A DNA stretch of 64,000 nucleotides from Henriciella aquimarina (GCF_002088975.1 NZ_NCST01000019.1:124001-188000), one strand, 5' to 3'. Positions 1 to 8,609 are shown, numbered from the stretch's first letter. Numbers and translations are program-made. Notes: generated by a model from the sequence alone, not told the origin.

Positions 1-54
1 GGACGCCAGGTTTTCAACCTGGAAAGAGGGGTTCGATTCCCCTAGGGAGTGCCA
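1..54 (+). tRNA. tRNA-Glu (TTC), 3' part only
   Basis: The window opens inside a tRNA. The anticodon arm is a 5-bp stem CCAGG/CCTGG around the loop TTTTCAA, giving anticodon TTC (Glu). It is followed by a T arm (AGGGG/CCCCT with loop TTCGATT), the 3' acceptor strand AGGGAGT, discriminator G and an encoded CCA. The acceptor 5' strand and D arm lie before base 1. Confidence 0.9.
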
Positions 55-86
55 CTTTCGACACAGCTTTCTCCTAAATGATGAAA

Positions 87-109
87 AGTCATCCCGATGA
101 GGGATGACT
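87..109. other. Perfect hairpin after tRNA-Glu
   Basis: A 9-bp perfect inverted repeat, AGTCATCCC and GGGATGACT, encloses a 5-nt loop. There is no T-run on the plus side. On the minus strand the stem is followed by TTTTCATC. It may end or process the tRNA transcript, or sit in the leader of the cold-shock gene that starts at 154. Confidence 0.4.
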
Positions 110-153
110 CATGGAGATAAGCTTCCTACTATTAGGTTTGGGACTGATGGTAG

Positions 154-672
154 ATGGACACTTTGACCTCAAAGAAGGATGATTCCGGCCTTTCCTCCGC
201 GGTGAAGGTGATTGGGCACATCAAATGGTTTGATGTGGCCAAGGGCTATGGCTTTATCATCCCGGAGTCTGTGGCCGACGCCGACATAAACGGCGATGTC
301 ATGCTGCATATATCGTGTCTGCGCGACTATGGTGAGGCCTATGCCGATGAGGGGGCACGCATCATCTGCAATGCGGTCAGGGGGCAGCGCGGCTGGCAGG
401 TCGAGAATATCCTCGAGATGGACCGGCCCAAGGCCGTCGTCGCGCGTGAGAAGGGCGAGGAGCCGGCGCCTGAAACCGTCATCGTGAAATGGTTCAACGC
501 CAGCAAGGGCTTCGGTTTCGTGAACCGCCCGAATAGCGATGTCGACATCTTCGTCCACATTTCGGTTTTGCGGCGTGGCGGCATTTCGGTCGTCGATTCC
601 GGAACCATGCTCGAGGCCACCGTCGAGTCGGGTCCGAAAGGCGATCACGTCTCATCGGCAAGTCCCAAATAG
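154..672 (+). CDS. Cold-shock protein with two cold-shock domains
   Basis: Cytoplasmic RNA or ssDNA binding protein of 172 aa, about twice the length of a single-domain CspA. Two OB-fold cold-shock domains are visible. In the first, RNP1 KGYGFI is at residues 30-35 and RNP2 VMLHIS at 49-54. In the second, RNP1 KGFGFV is at 118-123 and RNP2 IFVHIS at 132-137. A charged linker around residues 90-106 joins them. Double-domain Csps are common in Caulobacter relatives, where they act in cold or stationary-phase adaptation. The first domain carries an acidic insertion before RNP2 and is the more divergent. The Shine-Dalgarno is weak, so the exact start (154 or nearby) is less certain than the family. 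Confidence 0.9.
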   Translation: MDTLTSKKDDSGLSSAVKVIGHIKWFDVAKGYGFIIPESVADADINGDVMLHISCLRDYGEAYADEGARIICNAVRGQRGWQVENILEMDRPKAVVAREKGEEPAPETVIVKWFNASKGFGFVNRPNSDVDIFVHISVLRRGGISVVDSGTMLEATVESGPKGDHVSSASPK

Positions 673-725
673 ACAGCGGCTTTGAGGCAGTTGCGGGCGC
701 CCGCCGATAAGGCTACACGGGCTGC

Positions 726-1193
726 ATGACGCATCGTTTCACCCATGCCCTGAGCGGGCTTCTCTTTTCGCTGATTCTGGCCGTGCCGGCCTTTGCGCAG
801 GCCGCTGAGACCGAACCGCTTTCCATTGAGACGGATGACGGGGTTCAGGAATTTTCAGTCGAGATTGCCGACGAGCCTGAAGAGATCAGCTTCGGCCTGA
901 TGGAACGCGAGAGCTTGGGCGAGAATGCCGGCATGCTGTTCGACTTCGGCAATCCGCGTGAGCCGGCCATGTGGATGAAGAACACGCTGATTCCTCTCGA
1001 CATGCTGTTCATCACCAGCGACGGCACGATCCAGATGATCGCACGCAACACAGTGCCCGGATCGCTGCGGACCATTTCTCCCGGCATGCCGGTGAAGGCG
1101 GTGCTGGAAATCAATGGCGGGCGCGCGGCAGAGCTTGGCATCGAGCCGGGCGACAAGATCGAACACCGGATTTTCCAGAACGCTGATGGCTGA
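726..1193 (+). CDS. Secreted DUF192 family protein
   Basis: 155 aa. The N-terminus is a signal peptide: basic residues, a hydrophobic core at about 9-22, and an AFA-Q type cleavage site near residue 25. The remainder matches the DUF192 fold: GLMERESL, GMLFDF, MWMKNTLIPLDMLFI, AVLEINGGR and a closing GIEPGD. Family members are small periplasmic or exported proteins with no firmly established biochemical role. The gene's stop overlaps the start of the downstream thioesterase gene, so the two are probably cotranscribed. Confidence 0.85.
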   Translation: MTHRFTHALSGLLFSLILAVPAFAQAAETEPLSIETDDGVQEFSVEIADEPEEISFGLMERESLGENAGMLFDFGNPREPAMWMKNTLIPLDMLFITSDGTIQMIARNTVPGSLRTISPGMPVKAVLEINGGRAAELGIEPGDKIEHRIFQNADG

Positions 1194-1617
1194 GACCGAA
1201 GAGGGCCGGGTACCGCCTGAGGGATTTGAAGTCTCGCGCTCGCGCGGGCCTTTCACGACCCGGAACGGACCGGTTTTCCGGGCTATCGACAAGGATGATC
1301 CGAGAAGCGGTATCTGGGTACTTGATCGCCACTGCAACAGTATGGGCTTCATGCATGGCGGGATGGTCAGTTCATTTGCCGACGGGGCGCTTGCCTGGGC
1401 TGTCTGGCACGCCACCCGGAAGATGTCGGTCACGCTGAAGCTCAGCACCAGTTTCTTCGGGACGATTCGGCCCGATGACTGGCTGGAAGCCCACCCCGAA
1501 GTGTTGTCGGTCCATGACGGGATCGTGCAGGTCCATGCCCGTCTTCTGGTCGGTGGTGACAAACTGGCGGCCCGTGCCGATGGTACGTTCCGGGCGCTGC
1601 GGCGGACCGCCAAATAG
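1186..1617 (+). CDS. PaaI-like hotdog thioesterase
   Basis: 143 aa from the ATG at 1186, which overlaps the end of the DUF192 gene (stop 1191-1193). The longer reading starting at 1114 lies inside the DUF192 gene and is unlikely. The hotdog signature MHGGM is followed by the long helix (SSFADGALAWAVW) and strands typical of the acyl-CoA thioesterase 4HBT family. It probably hydrolyses an acyl- or aryl-CoA thioester in the cytoplasm; the substrate cannot be read from sequence. Confidence 0.8.
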   Translation: MAETEEGRVPPEGFEVSRSRGPFTTRNGPVFRAIDKDDPRSGIWVLDRHCNSMGFMHGGMVSSFADGALAWAVWHATRKMSVTLKLSTSFFGTIRPDDWLEAHPEVLSVHDGIVQVHARLLVGGDKLAARADGTFRALRRTAK

Positions 1618-1661
1618 GGCTTGCCCGCGTCCGCGCACATGCATAGAAGGGGCTCCGATGT

Positions 1662-1738
<77 letters not shown>

Positions 1739-1766
1739 TTGGACAACGGCTCAGCCGGAGACGAAA

Positions 1767-2072
1767 ATGGACGCACGCATCTACAAGCCCAGAAAAACGG
1801 CCATGCAATCGGGCCGGGGGAAGACCCTGGACTGGGTTCTGGAGTTTCGCTCCGGCGCCGAGCGGCGTCCCGATCCGGTGATGGGCTGGACCAGCATCAA
1901 TGATACGACCGGTCAGGTCCGCCTCCATTTCGAAACGCGCGAACAGGCGATCGAATACGCAAAGCGCGAAGAGCTTGCCTTCACGGTGGATGAGCCGAGG
2001 GAACCCAAGCGCCTGGTAAAGTCCTATGCCGAGAATTTTTCGGCCTACCGGAAACAACCCTGGACGCACTGA
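1767..2072 (+). CDS. NDUFS4-like complex I accessory subunit (ETC complex I subunit family)
   Basis: 101 aa. It resembles the 18-kDa (AQDQ/NDUFS4) accessory subunit of mitochondrial complex I, which in alphaproteobacteria helps stabilise the NADH-binding arm. Family-like elements are the WVLEF motif near residue 25, DPVMGWTSINDT in the middle, and an F-x-T/R-x-E-x-AI-xYA stretch. The ATG at 1767 is chosen because the longer reading would run into tRNA-Pro. The gene sits between tRNA-Pro and tRNA-Arg, about 4 kb upstream of the nuo operon on the same strand. The family match is by motif only. Confidence 0.85.
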   Translation: MDARIYKPRKTAMQSGRGKTLDWVLEFRSGAERRPDPVMGWTSINDTTGQVRLHFETREQAIEYAKREELAFTVDEPREPKRLVKSYAENFSAYRKQPWTH

Positions 2073-2083
2073 GCGCTCAGGCC

Positions 2084-2160
2084 GGCCCCTTAGCTCAACC
2101 GGATAGAGCACCGACCTTCTAAGTCGATGGTTGCAGGTTCGAGTCCTGCAGGGGTCGCCA
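2084..2160 (+). tRNA. tRNA-Arg (TCT)
   Basis: Complete cloverleaf. The acceptor GGCCCCT pairs with AGGGGTC (one G-T pair). The anticodon loop CTTCTAA gives TCT, decoding AGA. The T arm is GCAGG TTCGAGT CCTGC and the CCA is encoded at 2158-2160. The top pair of the anticodon stem is a C-A mismatch. Confidence 0.93.
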
Positions 2161-2189
2161 TCGCGTCAGACCGCGACCCCGCACAATGC

Positions 2190-2591
2190 TTATCGCTGAA
2201 CAAGCGACCCGTCATCGTCATAGAGCGGGTAGCTGCCCTGTTCGTCATGGTCCTCCGGACCGACGAGGGAAGGGGAGAAAACACAGAGCACAGTCATGCC
2301 CTTCTCGCTGCTGAGAATATGCTTCTGGTGTTTGTCGAGAGCGTAAAGGACGCCGGGCTTGAGCGTGTGGGTGTCGCCCTCGGTCAGATCCTCGATCTGG
2401 CCCTCGCCATCGGTGCAGATCACGGTTTCCTTGTGATTGCGGTACCACATGTGAAGCGACTGGCCGGGTTTGATGTAGGTCTCGTGGACGGAATGGCCCA
2501 TGCCGTCGGCACGCAGGGTGTAGCGTCGGCTGATGAACTTCTCCTCATCGACGGCATTGGCTTCGGCATCCTTGTGGGTGCGAACGATCAT
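2190..2591 (-). CDS. ectC: L-ectoine synthase homologue (EctC), not in an ectABC cluster
   Basis: 133 aa cupin-fold protein, the usual length for EctC, which cyclises N-gamma-acetyl-diaminobutyrate to the osmoprotectant ectoine. The start MIVRTHKDAEA resembles canonical EctC. The iron-ligand triad of characterised EctC (Glu57, Tyr85, His93) appears as Glu55, Tyr83 and His91, and Thr38 aligns with the conserved substrate-contact Thr40. The Trp in the canonical substrate pocket appears replaced by Phe19. An AGGAGA ribosome site lies just upstream. The gene is 17 nt downstream of the amidase on the same strand, so the two form an operon. ectA and ectB are not in the window, so the in vivo substrate is open. 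Confidence 0.9.
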   Translation of the reverse strand: MIVRTHKDAEANAVDEEKFISRRYTLRADGMGHSVHETYIKPGQSLHMWYRNHKETVICTDGEGQIEDLTEGDTHTLKPGVLYALDKHQKHILSSEKGMTVLCVFSPSLVGPEDHDEQGSYPLYDDDGSLVQR

Positions 2592-2608
2592 GAACGGTCT
2601 CCTGTAAT

Positions 2609-4021
2609 CTAGGCCTGGCTTGCAGGGTTTGGGACAGTGGGGAAGCGCGGCGGGTGCGCCTCCATGTAGGCATGGGCGGCCCGCAGGACGCGCGTGTCGT
2701 CATACTTGCCCCCGGCAAGCTGGAAGCCGATCGGCAGGCCGTCCTCGGTGAAGCCGCAGGGGATGGAGGCTGCGGGCTGCTGCGAGAGATTGAAGGGATA
2801 GGAGAAGGGCGCCCACTCTTCCCAGTCCCGCATGTCGCTGCCCGGGGGCACTTCGTGATTGATCTCGAAGGGCGGCACGGCCACCGACGGTGTCATGAGC
2901 AGGTGATAATCCTGATTGAACTTCTCCAGCGTGTGGGTCAGCGCGGCCCGTTTCGACAGGGCGCGGAAATAGTCCACGGCATGCAGGTCTTCCGCCTGGC
3001 GCGCATTGTCGAGCAGGCCGGGATCGAGAAGCTTGCGCTCCTTGTCCGAGAGGCCGGACCAGAGGTCGTAGGAGGCGGTAAACCAGAGCTCGCGATAGGC
3101 TTCGAGCGGGGAGTCCATGTCCGGTTCGATGGGCACGACTTCCGCGCCGAGCTCTTCCATCTTTCTGGCGGCGGCATTGACGTGGTCCAGGATCTCGGCG
3201 TTGACCTCGGCAAATCCGAGGTCGGTCGAATAGGCGATCCGGAGGCCCTTGAGGCCAAGACCGAGGTCGACGCCCCAGTCCTCGGGCTGGCCGCGCGTGG
3301 CATAAGGGTCGCGATGATCGTAACGCCCGATGATGTTCAGCATCATGACGGCGTCGGGAACCGTGCGGGCGATGGGGCCAATGTGCGAAAGCGTGGGGGC
3401 TTTGGCGGGTGGCCATTGCGGTGTCCAGCCGAAGGTCGGCTTGAACCCGAAAGTCCCGGTAAAAGCTGCCGGAATGCGGATAGAGCCACCGGAATCCCCG
3501 CCCTGGTGAAGCACGCCCATGTTCAATGCAGCCGCCGCGGCCGCACCGCCGGACGAGCCACCTGGGGTCAGATTGGTGTTCCAGGGATTGGATGTTGCGC
3601 CGAAGACGCGATTATCGGTGACGGCCTTCCAGCCATATTCGGGGGTATTGGTCTTGCCAAGGAACACTGCGCCGGCTTCGCGCAACATCCGGGCGGGCGG
3701 CGCATCGTGTTCGCAGGCGGCGTCTGATGTCAGAAGGGAGCCTTCGCGGGCCGGCATGCCGGCGACTTCAGTCAGGTCTTTCAGCGATACCGGCAGCCCG
3801 TCGACAGGGCTGAGCGGCTGGCCCTGGCCCCATCTGCGCGCTGAAGCCCGTGCGGCTTCTTCGGCGCCCTCCCGGTCGACATACACATAGGCGTTAACCT
3901 CGTCATTGAAGCGGTCAATCCGGTTCAGCGCGGCGCGCGTGGCGTCCAGGGGCGAAGCCTTGCCGTCGGCATAGAGTTTGGAGAGGGTTGCTGCGTCCTT
4001 CAGTTCGAGTTCGTCGCTCAT
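2609..4021 (-). CDS. Amidase-signature family hydrolase
   Basis: 470 aa, typical of the amidase signature family (GatA, AmiC-like, aryl or alkyl amidases). The Ser-cisSer-Lys triad is visible: Lys81 in VSLKD, the cis-Ser in GGSSGG at 156/157, and nucleophile Ser180 in GGDSGGSIRIP. No gatB or gatC is nearby, so it is more likely a free-standing amidase than the tRNA amidotransferase subunit. It is the first gene of a two-gene operon with ectC. A link to ectoine-type chemistry is suggested only by this pairing. No signal peptide is seen, so a cytoplasmic location is expected. Confidence 0.85.
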   Translation of the reverse strand: MSDELELKDAATLSKLYADGKASPLDATRAALNRIDRFNDEVNAYVYVDREGAEEAARASARRWGQGQPLSPVDGLPVSLKDLTEVAGMPAREGSLLTSDAACEHDAPPARMLREAGAVFLGKTNTPEYGWKAVTDNRVFGATSNPWNTNLTPGGSSGGAAAAAALNMGVLHQGGDSGGSIRIPAAFTGTFGFKPTFGWTPQWPPAKAPTLSHIGPIARTVPDAVMMLNIIGRYDHRDPYATRGQPEDWGVDLGLGLKGLRIAYSTDLGFAEVNAEILDHVNAAARKMEELGAEVVPIEPDMDSPLEAYRELWFTASYDLWSGLSDKERKLLDPGLLDNARQAEDLHAVDYFRALSKRAALTHTLEKFNQDYHLLMTPSVAVPPFEINHEVPPGSDMRDWEEWAPFSYPFNLSQQPAASIPCGFTEDGLPIGFQLAGGKYDDTRVLRAAHAYMEAHPPRFPTVPNPASQA

Positions 4022-4228
4022 ATTCTTGTTGTTCCAGTCCTTTCGGGGTGATCGGGTCGAATTCTCCGCCCAACACGTCGCGCCGTGAGGCGTTCCGCCG
4101 GAGGGCGCAGCGGATGCATCTCTCCGTCATGAACTTTATCTCGATTAAGAAGGGCGCACGCCGAAGGGACGACTCGTGGGGGTCGCCATCGTGTCTGTCT
4201 TCGTTATTCTGCCGGAAGGGAGGACAAG
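4022..4228. other. Divergent intergenic region, amidase / PLP enzyme
   Basis: A 207-nt spacer between the minus-strand amidase start and the plus-strand PLP enzyme start. It should hold promoters for both directions. No confident -35/-10 pair or operator was recognised. A strong ribosome site GGGAGGA (4218-4224) precedes the plus-strand ATG at 4229. Confidence 0.4.
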
Positions 4229-5476
4229 ATGATGCAGATGCCTGAAAAGGGACAGGATTGGCCGGCCATCCGGAAGCGGCTGTCCGAGCGCGGCGCCGAG
4301 GATGCGAAGTGGCGTGACGGCAAGACGGCGGTCTACGTCTTCAACGCCGGCGAAGATGTCGAGCATGTCCAGCAGGCGGCTTATACTGCCTTCATGTCCG
4401 AGAACGGGCTTGGCCCGCTGGCCTTTCCATCGCTCGCGCAGATGGAGAAGGAGGTCATCGCCATGGCGCTCGGCCTGTTGCATGGGCCGGACGGAGCCAC
4501 CGGGGCTATGACCTCGGGCGGGACCGATTCGATCACCATGGCCATGAAGACGGCGCGTGATTTCGCCCGCAGCAAAGGACGGGTGAAAGAGACGGCAAAT
4601 ATCGTCCTGCCGCAATCGGCGCACCTGGCCTTCGACAAGGCGGCGCATCTCATGGATATCGAGGTTCGCCGCGTACCGTTGAAGGACGATGGCTCTTTCG
4701 AAGCCGACCCGGCGGCCATGGGCAAGGCGCTCGATGCCGATACGGTGATGATGGTCGGCTCGGCCCCCAATTTCCCTCATGGTATTATCGATCCGATCGA
4801 GGCGCTGGCAGAAGTTGCGCGCAAGGAAGACATCTGGCTGCATGTCGATGCCTGCGTCGGCGGCTATTTCGCTCCCTTTGCGCGTATGAATGGCGAACCG
4901 GTGCCGCCCTTCGACTTCGATGTGCCCGGGGTGCAGTCCATGAGCGCGGACCTTCACAAGTATGGCTATGCGGCGAAGGGCGCCTCGACCGTGCTGTTCC
5001 GCTCCGAAGAGCTCTACAGCTTCATGCCGTTTGATTTCGCCGGCTGGTCTGGGGCGCCGATGAAGACGCCGACCCTGGCAGGCACCCGGCCGGGTGGGGC
5101 CATCTCCTCGGCCTGGGCGGTGATGAACTATCTCGGCGTGGAGGGCTATCGCGGCCTGCAGGGGCGTGTCTGTGAAACGCGCAGGCGGGTGGAAGAGGGG
5201 GTAAAGGCGCTCGGCTTCGAGATTGTCGGGACGCCGATGCTTGGCCTGGTGGCGTTTCGCCACCCGGAGCTGCATGCGTTCGCGCTCTACGGAGAGATCT
5301 ACCGGCGGGGCTGGTTCACCTCCGTGACGAAGGAGCCGCCGAGTCTGCATCTCATGCTGTCGCCGAAACATGCCGATGTGATCGAGGACTATCTGTCCGA
5401 TCTGGAGGCTGCTTGTGCAGCTGTGCGCAGCGGTGAGGCAGGCAAGAAGAAGGCTGTTGAAGCGCGTTACAGCTAG
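4229..5476 (+). CDS. PLP-dependent lyase/decarboxylase, sphingosine-1-phosphate lyase-like
   Basis: 415 aa group II PLP decarboxylase fold. Lys244 in SADLHKYGYAAKG is the expected Schiff-base lysine. Asp/Ala residues in HVDACVGGYF and the phosphate-binding TSGGTDSI motif fit the sphingosine-1-phosphate lyase branch rather than glutamate decarboxylase; the PQSAHLAFDKAAHLM segment is also characteristic. No N-terminal membrane helix is present, as in other bacterial S1P-lyase-like enzymes. Possible roles are breakdown of sphingoid-base phosphates or decarboxylation of an amino acid. The start has ATGATG; the first ATG is used, behind GGGAGGA. It is divergent from the amidase-ectC pair. Confidence 0.8.
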   Translation: MMQMPEKGQDWPAIRKRLSERGAEDAKWRDGKTAVYVFNAGEDVEHVQQAAYTAFMSENGLGPLAFPSLAQMEKEVIAMALGLLHGPDGATGAMTSGGTDSITMAMKTARDFARSKGRVKETANIVLPQSAHLAFDKAAHLMDIEVRRVPLKDDGSFEADPAAMGKALDADTVMMVGSAPNFPHGIIDPIEALAEVARKEDIWLHVDACVGGYFAPFARMNGEPVPPFDFDVPGVQSMSADLHKYGYAAKGASTVLFRSEELYSFMPFDFAGWSGAPMKTPTLAGTRPGGAISSAWAVMNYLGVEGYRGLQGRVCETRRRVEEGVKALGFEIVGTPMLGLVAFRHPELHAFALYGEIYRRGWFTSVTKEPPSLHLMLSPKHADVIEDYLSDLEAACAAVRSGEAGKKKAVEARYS

Positions 5477-5564
5477 ACAAGCGCACCCGGGCTGCAAAAA
5501 CTTCCGAAAGGGGATTGGACAAGCCCCGCCTCCGGAGCTATGACGCGCGTTCCCCAAGTGGCCC

Positions 5565-5639
5565 GCCCGGGTAGCTCAGGGGTAGAGCAGCGGATTGAAA
5601 ATCCGCGTGTCGGTGGTTCAAATCCGCCCCCGGGCACCA
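5565..5639 (+). tRNA. tRNA-Phe (GAA)
   Basis: Complete 75-nt cloverleaf. The acceptor GCCCGGG pairs with CCCGGGC, and the anticodon stem GCGGA/TCCGC encloses loop TTGAAAA (anticodon GAA). The T arm contains GTTCAAA and the CCA end is encoded. Confidence 0.95.
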
Positions 5640-5828
5640 TTTCCCAGCTGAAATCTTCCCTTAGACTTTTCCGGCAGGCCGATTATGTCAGCCGTGTCAC
5701 CTGGCCGCATGCTGCAAGGGCGAAATCTTCAGCCCAAACCGCTATGAATGGTGAGGAGGCATGTTGCCAACGCCGTGAAAGCGTCCTAACCCGGCGCTCT
5801 CGACGGCAAGCGATCAGGAGTCGCCCTC
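5640..5828 (+). other. nuo operon leader region
   Basis: A 189-nt stretch between tRNA-Phe and nuoA that should carry the nuo promoter. No confident -35/-10 pair was identified. Visible features are a 9-nt direct repeat GAAATCTTC at 5650-5658 and 5722-5730, a very strong GAGGAGG at 5753-5759 directly before a five-codon ATG...TGA reading frame (5761-5778), and the AGGAG ribosome site of nuoA. Confidence 0.4.
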
Positions 5829-6203
5829 ATGACAGAGATCGAACAGTTTGCACTCGACTACCTCCCGGTCATTCTGTTTCTCGGGCTGGGCGTAGTGATT
5901 TCACTGCTCTTCATCATCGGGTCGGCGATCCTGGCCCCGTCCGATCCGGACCCCGACAAGAACTCTGCCTATGAGTGCGGGTTCAACGCTTTTGACGATG
6001 CGCGGATGAAGTTTGACGTCCGCTTCTATCTCGTCTCGATCCTTTTCATCATCTTCGACCTCGAAGTCGCCTTCCTGTTCCCGTGGGCTGTCAGCCTGGG
6101 CACGATCGGCGTCTTCGGGTTCTGGTCCATGGTCGTGTTCCTTGGCGTGCTGACCGTGGGCTTCATTTACGAATGGCGCCGTGGCGCGCTGGAGTGGGAA
6201 TAA
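5829..6203 (+). CDS. nuoA: NADH-quinone oxidoreductase subunit A
   Basis: 124 aa membrane subunit of complex I with three transmembrane helices (about 13-35, 64-86 and 90-112). The family hallmark [20 protein letters not shown] links helices 1 and 2 in the quinone-site region; its Cys is the residue exposed during active/deactive transitions in mitochondrial ND3. It is the first gene of the nuo operon, with an AGGAG site about 9 nt before the ATG. Its TAA stop overlaps the nuoB start by 1 nt (TAATG). Confidence 0.97.
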   Translation: MTEIEQFALDYLPVILFLGLGVVISLLFIIGSAILAPSDPDPDKNSAYECGFNAFDDARMKFDVRFYLVSILFIIFDLEVAFLFPWAVSLGTIGVFGFWSMVVFLGVLTVGFIYEWRRGALEWE

Positions 6204-6772
6204 TGGCCGACGACTACAAGCCGTATGCACTCGGAGCCAGCCGGGCCGGTATCGAAGGCGGGCACGATGTCCGCCCCGACGATCCGTTCTTTGCCGGGCT
6301 GTCTGACCATCTCGCAGACAAGGGCTTTTTCACCGCCCGGGCAGATGACCTGATTGCCTGGGCGCGGACCGGCTCGCTGATGTGGATGACGTTCGGGCTG
6401 GCCTGTTGTGCCGTCGAAATGATGCAGGCGGGCAATCCGCGCTATGACCTCGAACGGTTTGGCATGGCGCCGCGCGGGTCACCACGCCAGTCCGACGTGA
6501 TGATCGTGGCGGGTACGCTGACCAATAAGATGGCGCCGGCCCTGCGTCGGGTCTACGACCAGATGCCGGAACCGCGTTACGTCGTTTCCATGGGCTCGTG
6601 CGCCAATGGCGGCGGGTATTATCACTATTCATATTCGGTCGTTCGCGGCTGTGACCGCATCGTCCCGGTGGACATTTATGTCCCTGGCTGCCCGCCGACG
6701 GCGGAAGCGCTGGTCTACGGGATGCTGCAGCTGCAGAAGAAGATCCGCCGCGAAGGCTCGATTGAGCGCTAG
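6203..6772 (+). CDS. nuoB: NADH-quinone oxidoreductase subunit B
   Basis: 189 aa, carrying the terminal 4Fe-4S cluster N2 that reduces quinone. The ligand pattern is intact: adjacent Cys68-Cys69, Cys133 in MGSCANGG and Cys163 in PGCPP. The start at 6203 (TAATG overlap with nuoA) gives [10 protein letters not shown] and a normal length; the longer frame begins inside nuoA. Confidence 0.97.
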   Translation: MADDYKPYALGASRAGIEGGHDVRPDDPFFAGLSDHLADKGFFTARADDLIAWARTGSLMWMTFGLACCAVEMMQAGNPRYDLERFGMAPRGSPRQSDVMIVAGTLTNKMAPALRRVYDQMPEPRYVVSMGSCANGGGYYHYSYSVVRGCDRIVPVDIYVPGCPPTAEALVYGMLQLQKKIRREGSIER

Positions 6773-6790
6773 AATATCGGGAAGAGCGCA

Positions 6791-7408
6791 ATGGCAGACG
6801 CTTTGAAAGAACTTGGCGAGCACATCAGCGAAGAGTGCGCCGACGTCGTGAAAGGGTTTCACGTCCGTTTCGGCGAGCTGACCATACTGGCCGAGCGGGA
6901 TTCGATCCTGAAGCTTGCGAAATTTCTCAAGGACGACAATCAGTGCGTCTTCGAAACGCTGATCGATATCTGTGGTGTCGACTGGCCGGAGCGGGTCGAG
7001 CGGTTCGACGTCGTCTACCACTTCCTGTCCATGCGTCTGAACCAGCGCATCCGCGTGAAGGTATCGACCGACGAATCGACGGCTGTGCCGAGCCTTATCG
7101 ACCTGCATCCGAGTGCTGACTGGTTCGAGCGCGAGGCGTTCGACATGTACGGTATCCGCTTTGCCGGCCACCCGGACCTGCGCCGCATCCTCACCGACTA
7201 CGGGTTTGAGGGCTATCCGCTGCGCAAGGACTTCCCGCTGACCGGCTTTACCGAGGTGCGCTACGACGATCTTGAGAAACGCGTGATCAACGAGCCGGTC
7301 GAGCTGGTTCAGGAGTATCGCAATTTTGATTTCCTTTCGCCCTGGGAAGGTATGACCCAGGAGCTGCCGGGCGACGAGAAGGTCGAGAAGGAGCCGGAAA
7401 ATGGCTGA
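6791..7408 (+). CDS. nuoC: NADH-quinone oxidoreductase subunit C (30 kDa)
   Basis: 205 aa hydrophilic-arm subunit, separate from nuoD rather than fused as in E. coli. The family signature [20 protein letters not shown] and the following [20 protein letters not shown] region are clear. The C-terminal extension is short and acidic. It overlaps the nuoD start by 8 nt. Confidence 0.96.
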   Translation: MADALKELGEHISEECADVVKGFHVRFGELTILAERDSILKLAKFLKDDNQCVFETLIDICGVDWPERVERFDVVYHFLSMRLNQRIRVKVSTDESTAVPSLIDLHPSADWFEREAFDMYGIRFAGHPDLRRILTDYGFEGYPLRKDFPLTGFTEVRYDDLEKRVINEPVELVQEYRNFDFLSPWEGMTQELPGDEKVEKEPENG

Positions 7409-8609
7409 TTCCGCTTATGTTTCGGCAAGTCCCGACGAGCGCAAGTTCACGCTCAATTTCGGTCCGCAACACCCGGCCGCGCACGGTGTGCTGCGCATGG
7501 TGATGGACCTGGATGGCGAGGTTGTCGAACGCATCGATAGCCATATCGGGCTTCTGCACCGGGGCACCGAGAAGCTGCTCGAGTACAAGACCTATCTCCA
7601 GGGACTGCCTTATTTCGACCGGCTCGACTATGTCGCGCCGATGAATCAGGAGCACGCCTGGTGTCTGGCCATTGAGCGCCTGCTTGGTATCGAAGTGCCG
7701 CGCCGGGCCAAGTTCATCCGGGTGCTTTACTCGGAGATGGGGCGCATCCTGTCGCACATGCTCAACATTACGACCCAGGCCATGGACGTCGGCGCGCTGA
7801 CGCCGATCACCTGGGGCTTCGAAGAACGTGAGAAGCTGATGGGCTTCTATGAGCGGGCCTCCGGCTCGCGCATGCACTCGGCCTATTTCCGTCCGGGCGG
7901 GGTTCACCAGGACCTGCCGCAGGACCTGATCGACGACATCATGGTCTTCTGCGAAGAGTTCCCGAAGGCGATGGAGCAGATCGAAGGTCTCCTGTCGGAG
8001 AACCGGATCTTCAAGCAGCGCAATGTCGACATCGGCATGGTCGATGAAAAGACGATGCTGGAATGGGGCTTTTCCGGCGTGATGGTTCGCGGCTCCGGCT
8101 TCGCATGGGATCTGCGCCGCTCCCAGCCTTATGAGATCTATGACGAAATCCCGGATGAGGTTTTCCAGGTCGTGATCGGCAACAATGGCGACAATTACGA
8201 CCGCTATGTCGTCCGCATGGAAGAAATGCTGATCTCCAATGACATCATGAAGTGGTGCATCGAGAACATGCCGGCCGGCGAGGTTCTGATGGCGGGCACC
8301 AAGGTGGCGCCGCCGCGCCGGGGCGACATGAAGCGCTCCATGGAAGCGCTCATCCATCACTTCAAGCTTTATACCGAGGGCTTCCACGTGCCGGAAGGCG
8401 AAGTCTATGCCGCTGTGGAAGCGCCCAAGGGCGAGTTCGGGGTCTATCTCGTCTCGGACGGGTCGAACCGGCCGTATCGCGCCAAGATCCGGGCGCCGGG
8501 CTATCCGCACCTCGCGGCGATGGATCATCTCTGCAAGGGCCACATGCTGGCCGACGTGTCGGCCATTCTCGGGACGCTGGATATCGTGTTCGGGGAGATC
8601 GACCGGTGA
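7401..8609 (+). CDS. nuoD: NADH-quinone oxidoreductase subunit D (49 kDa)
   Basis: 402 aa quinone-site subunit related to NiFe-hydrogenase large subunits. It contains [14 protein letters not shown] at the N-terminus, [11 protein letters not shown], and a C-terminal DIVFGEIDR. The HPAAH segment is the loop reaching the quinone headgroup. The gene starts within the end of nuoC and is followed by a 40-nt spacer before nuoE. Confidence 0.97.
   Translation: MADSAYVSASPDERKFTLNFGPQHPAAHGVLRMVMDLDGEVVERIDSHIGLLHRGTEKLLEYKTYLQGLPYFDRLDYVAPMNQEHAWCLAIERLLGIEVPRRAKFIRVLYSEMGRILSHMLNITTQAMDVGALTPITWGFEEREKLMGFYERASGSRMHSAYFRPGGVHQDLPQDLIDDIMVFCEEFPKAMEQIEGLLSENRIFKQRNVDIGMVDEKTMLEWGFSGVMVRGSGFAWDLRRSQPYEIYDEIPDEVFQVVIGNNGDNYDRYVVRMEEMLISNDIMKWCIENMPAGEVLMAGTKVAPPRRGDMKRSMEALIHHFKLYTEGFHVPEGEVYAAVEAPKGEFGVYLVSDGSNRPYRAKIRAPGYPHLAAMDHLCKGHMLADVSAILGTLDIVFGEIDR

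Noticed and set aside
693-704. 12-nt perfect palindrome after the cold-shock gene
   Set aside because: GCGGGCGCCCGC has no loop and no T-run, and such words are frequent in GC-rich DNA. There is no reason to call it a terminator or operator.
4145-5557. Minus-strand open frame of 470 codons opposite the PLP enzyme
   Set aside because: Basic, repetitive composition with no domain; the plus strand encodes a complete PLP enzyme with all motifs.
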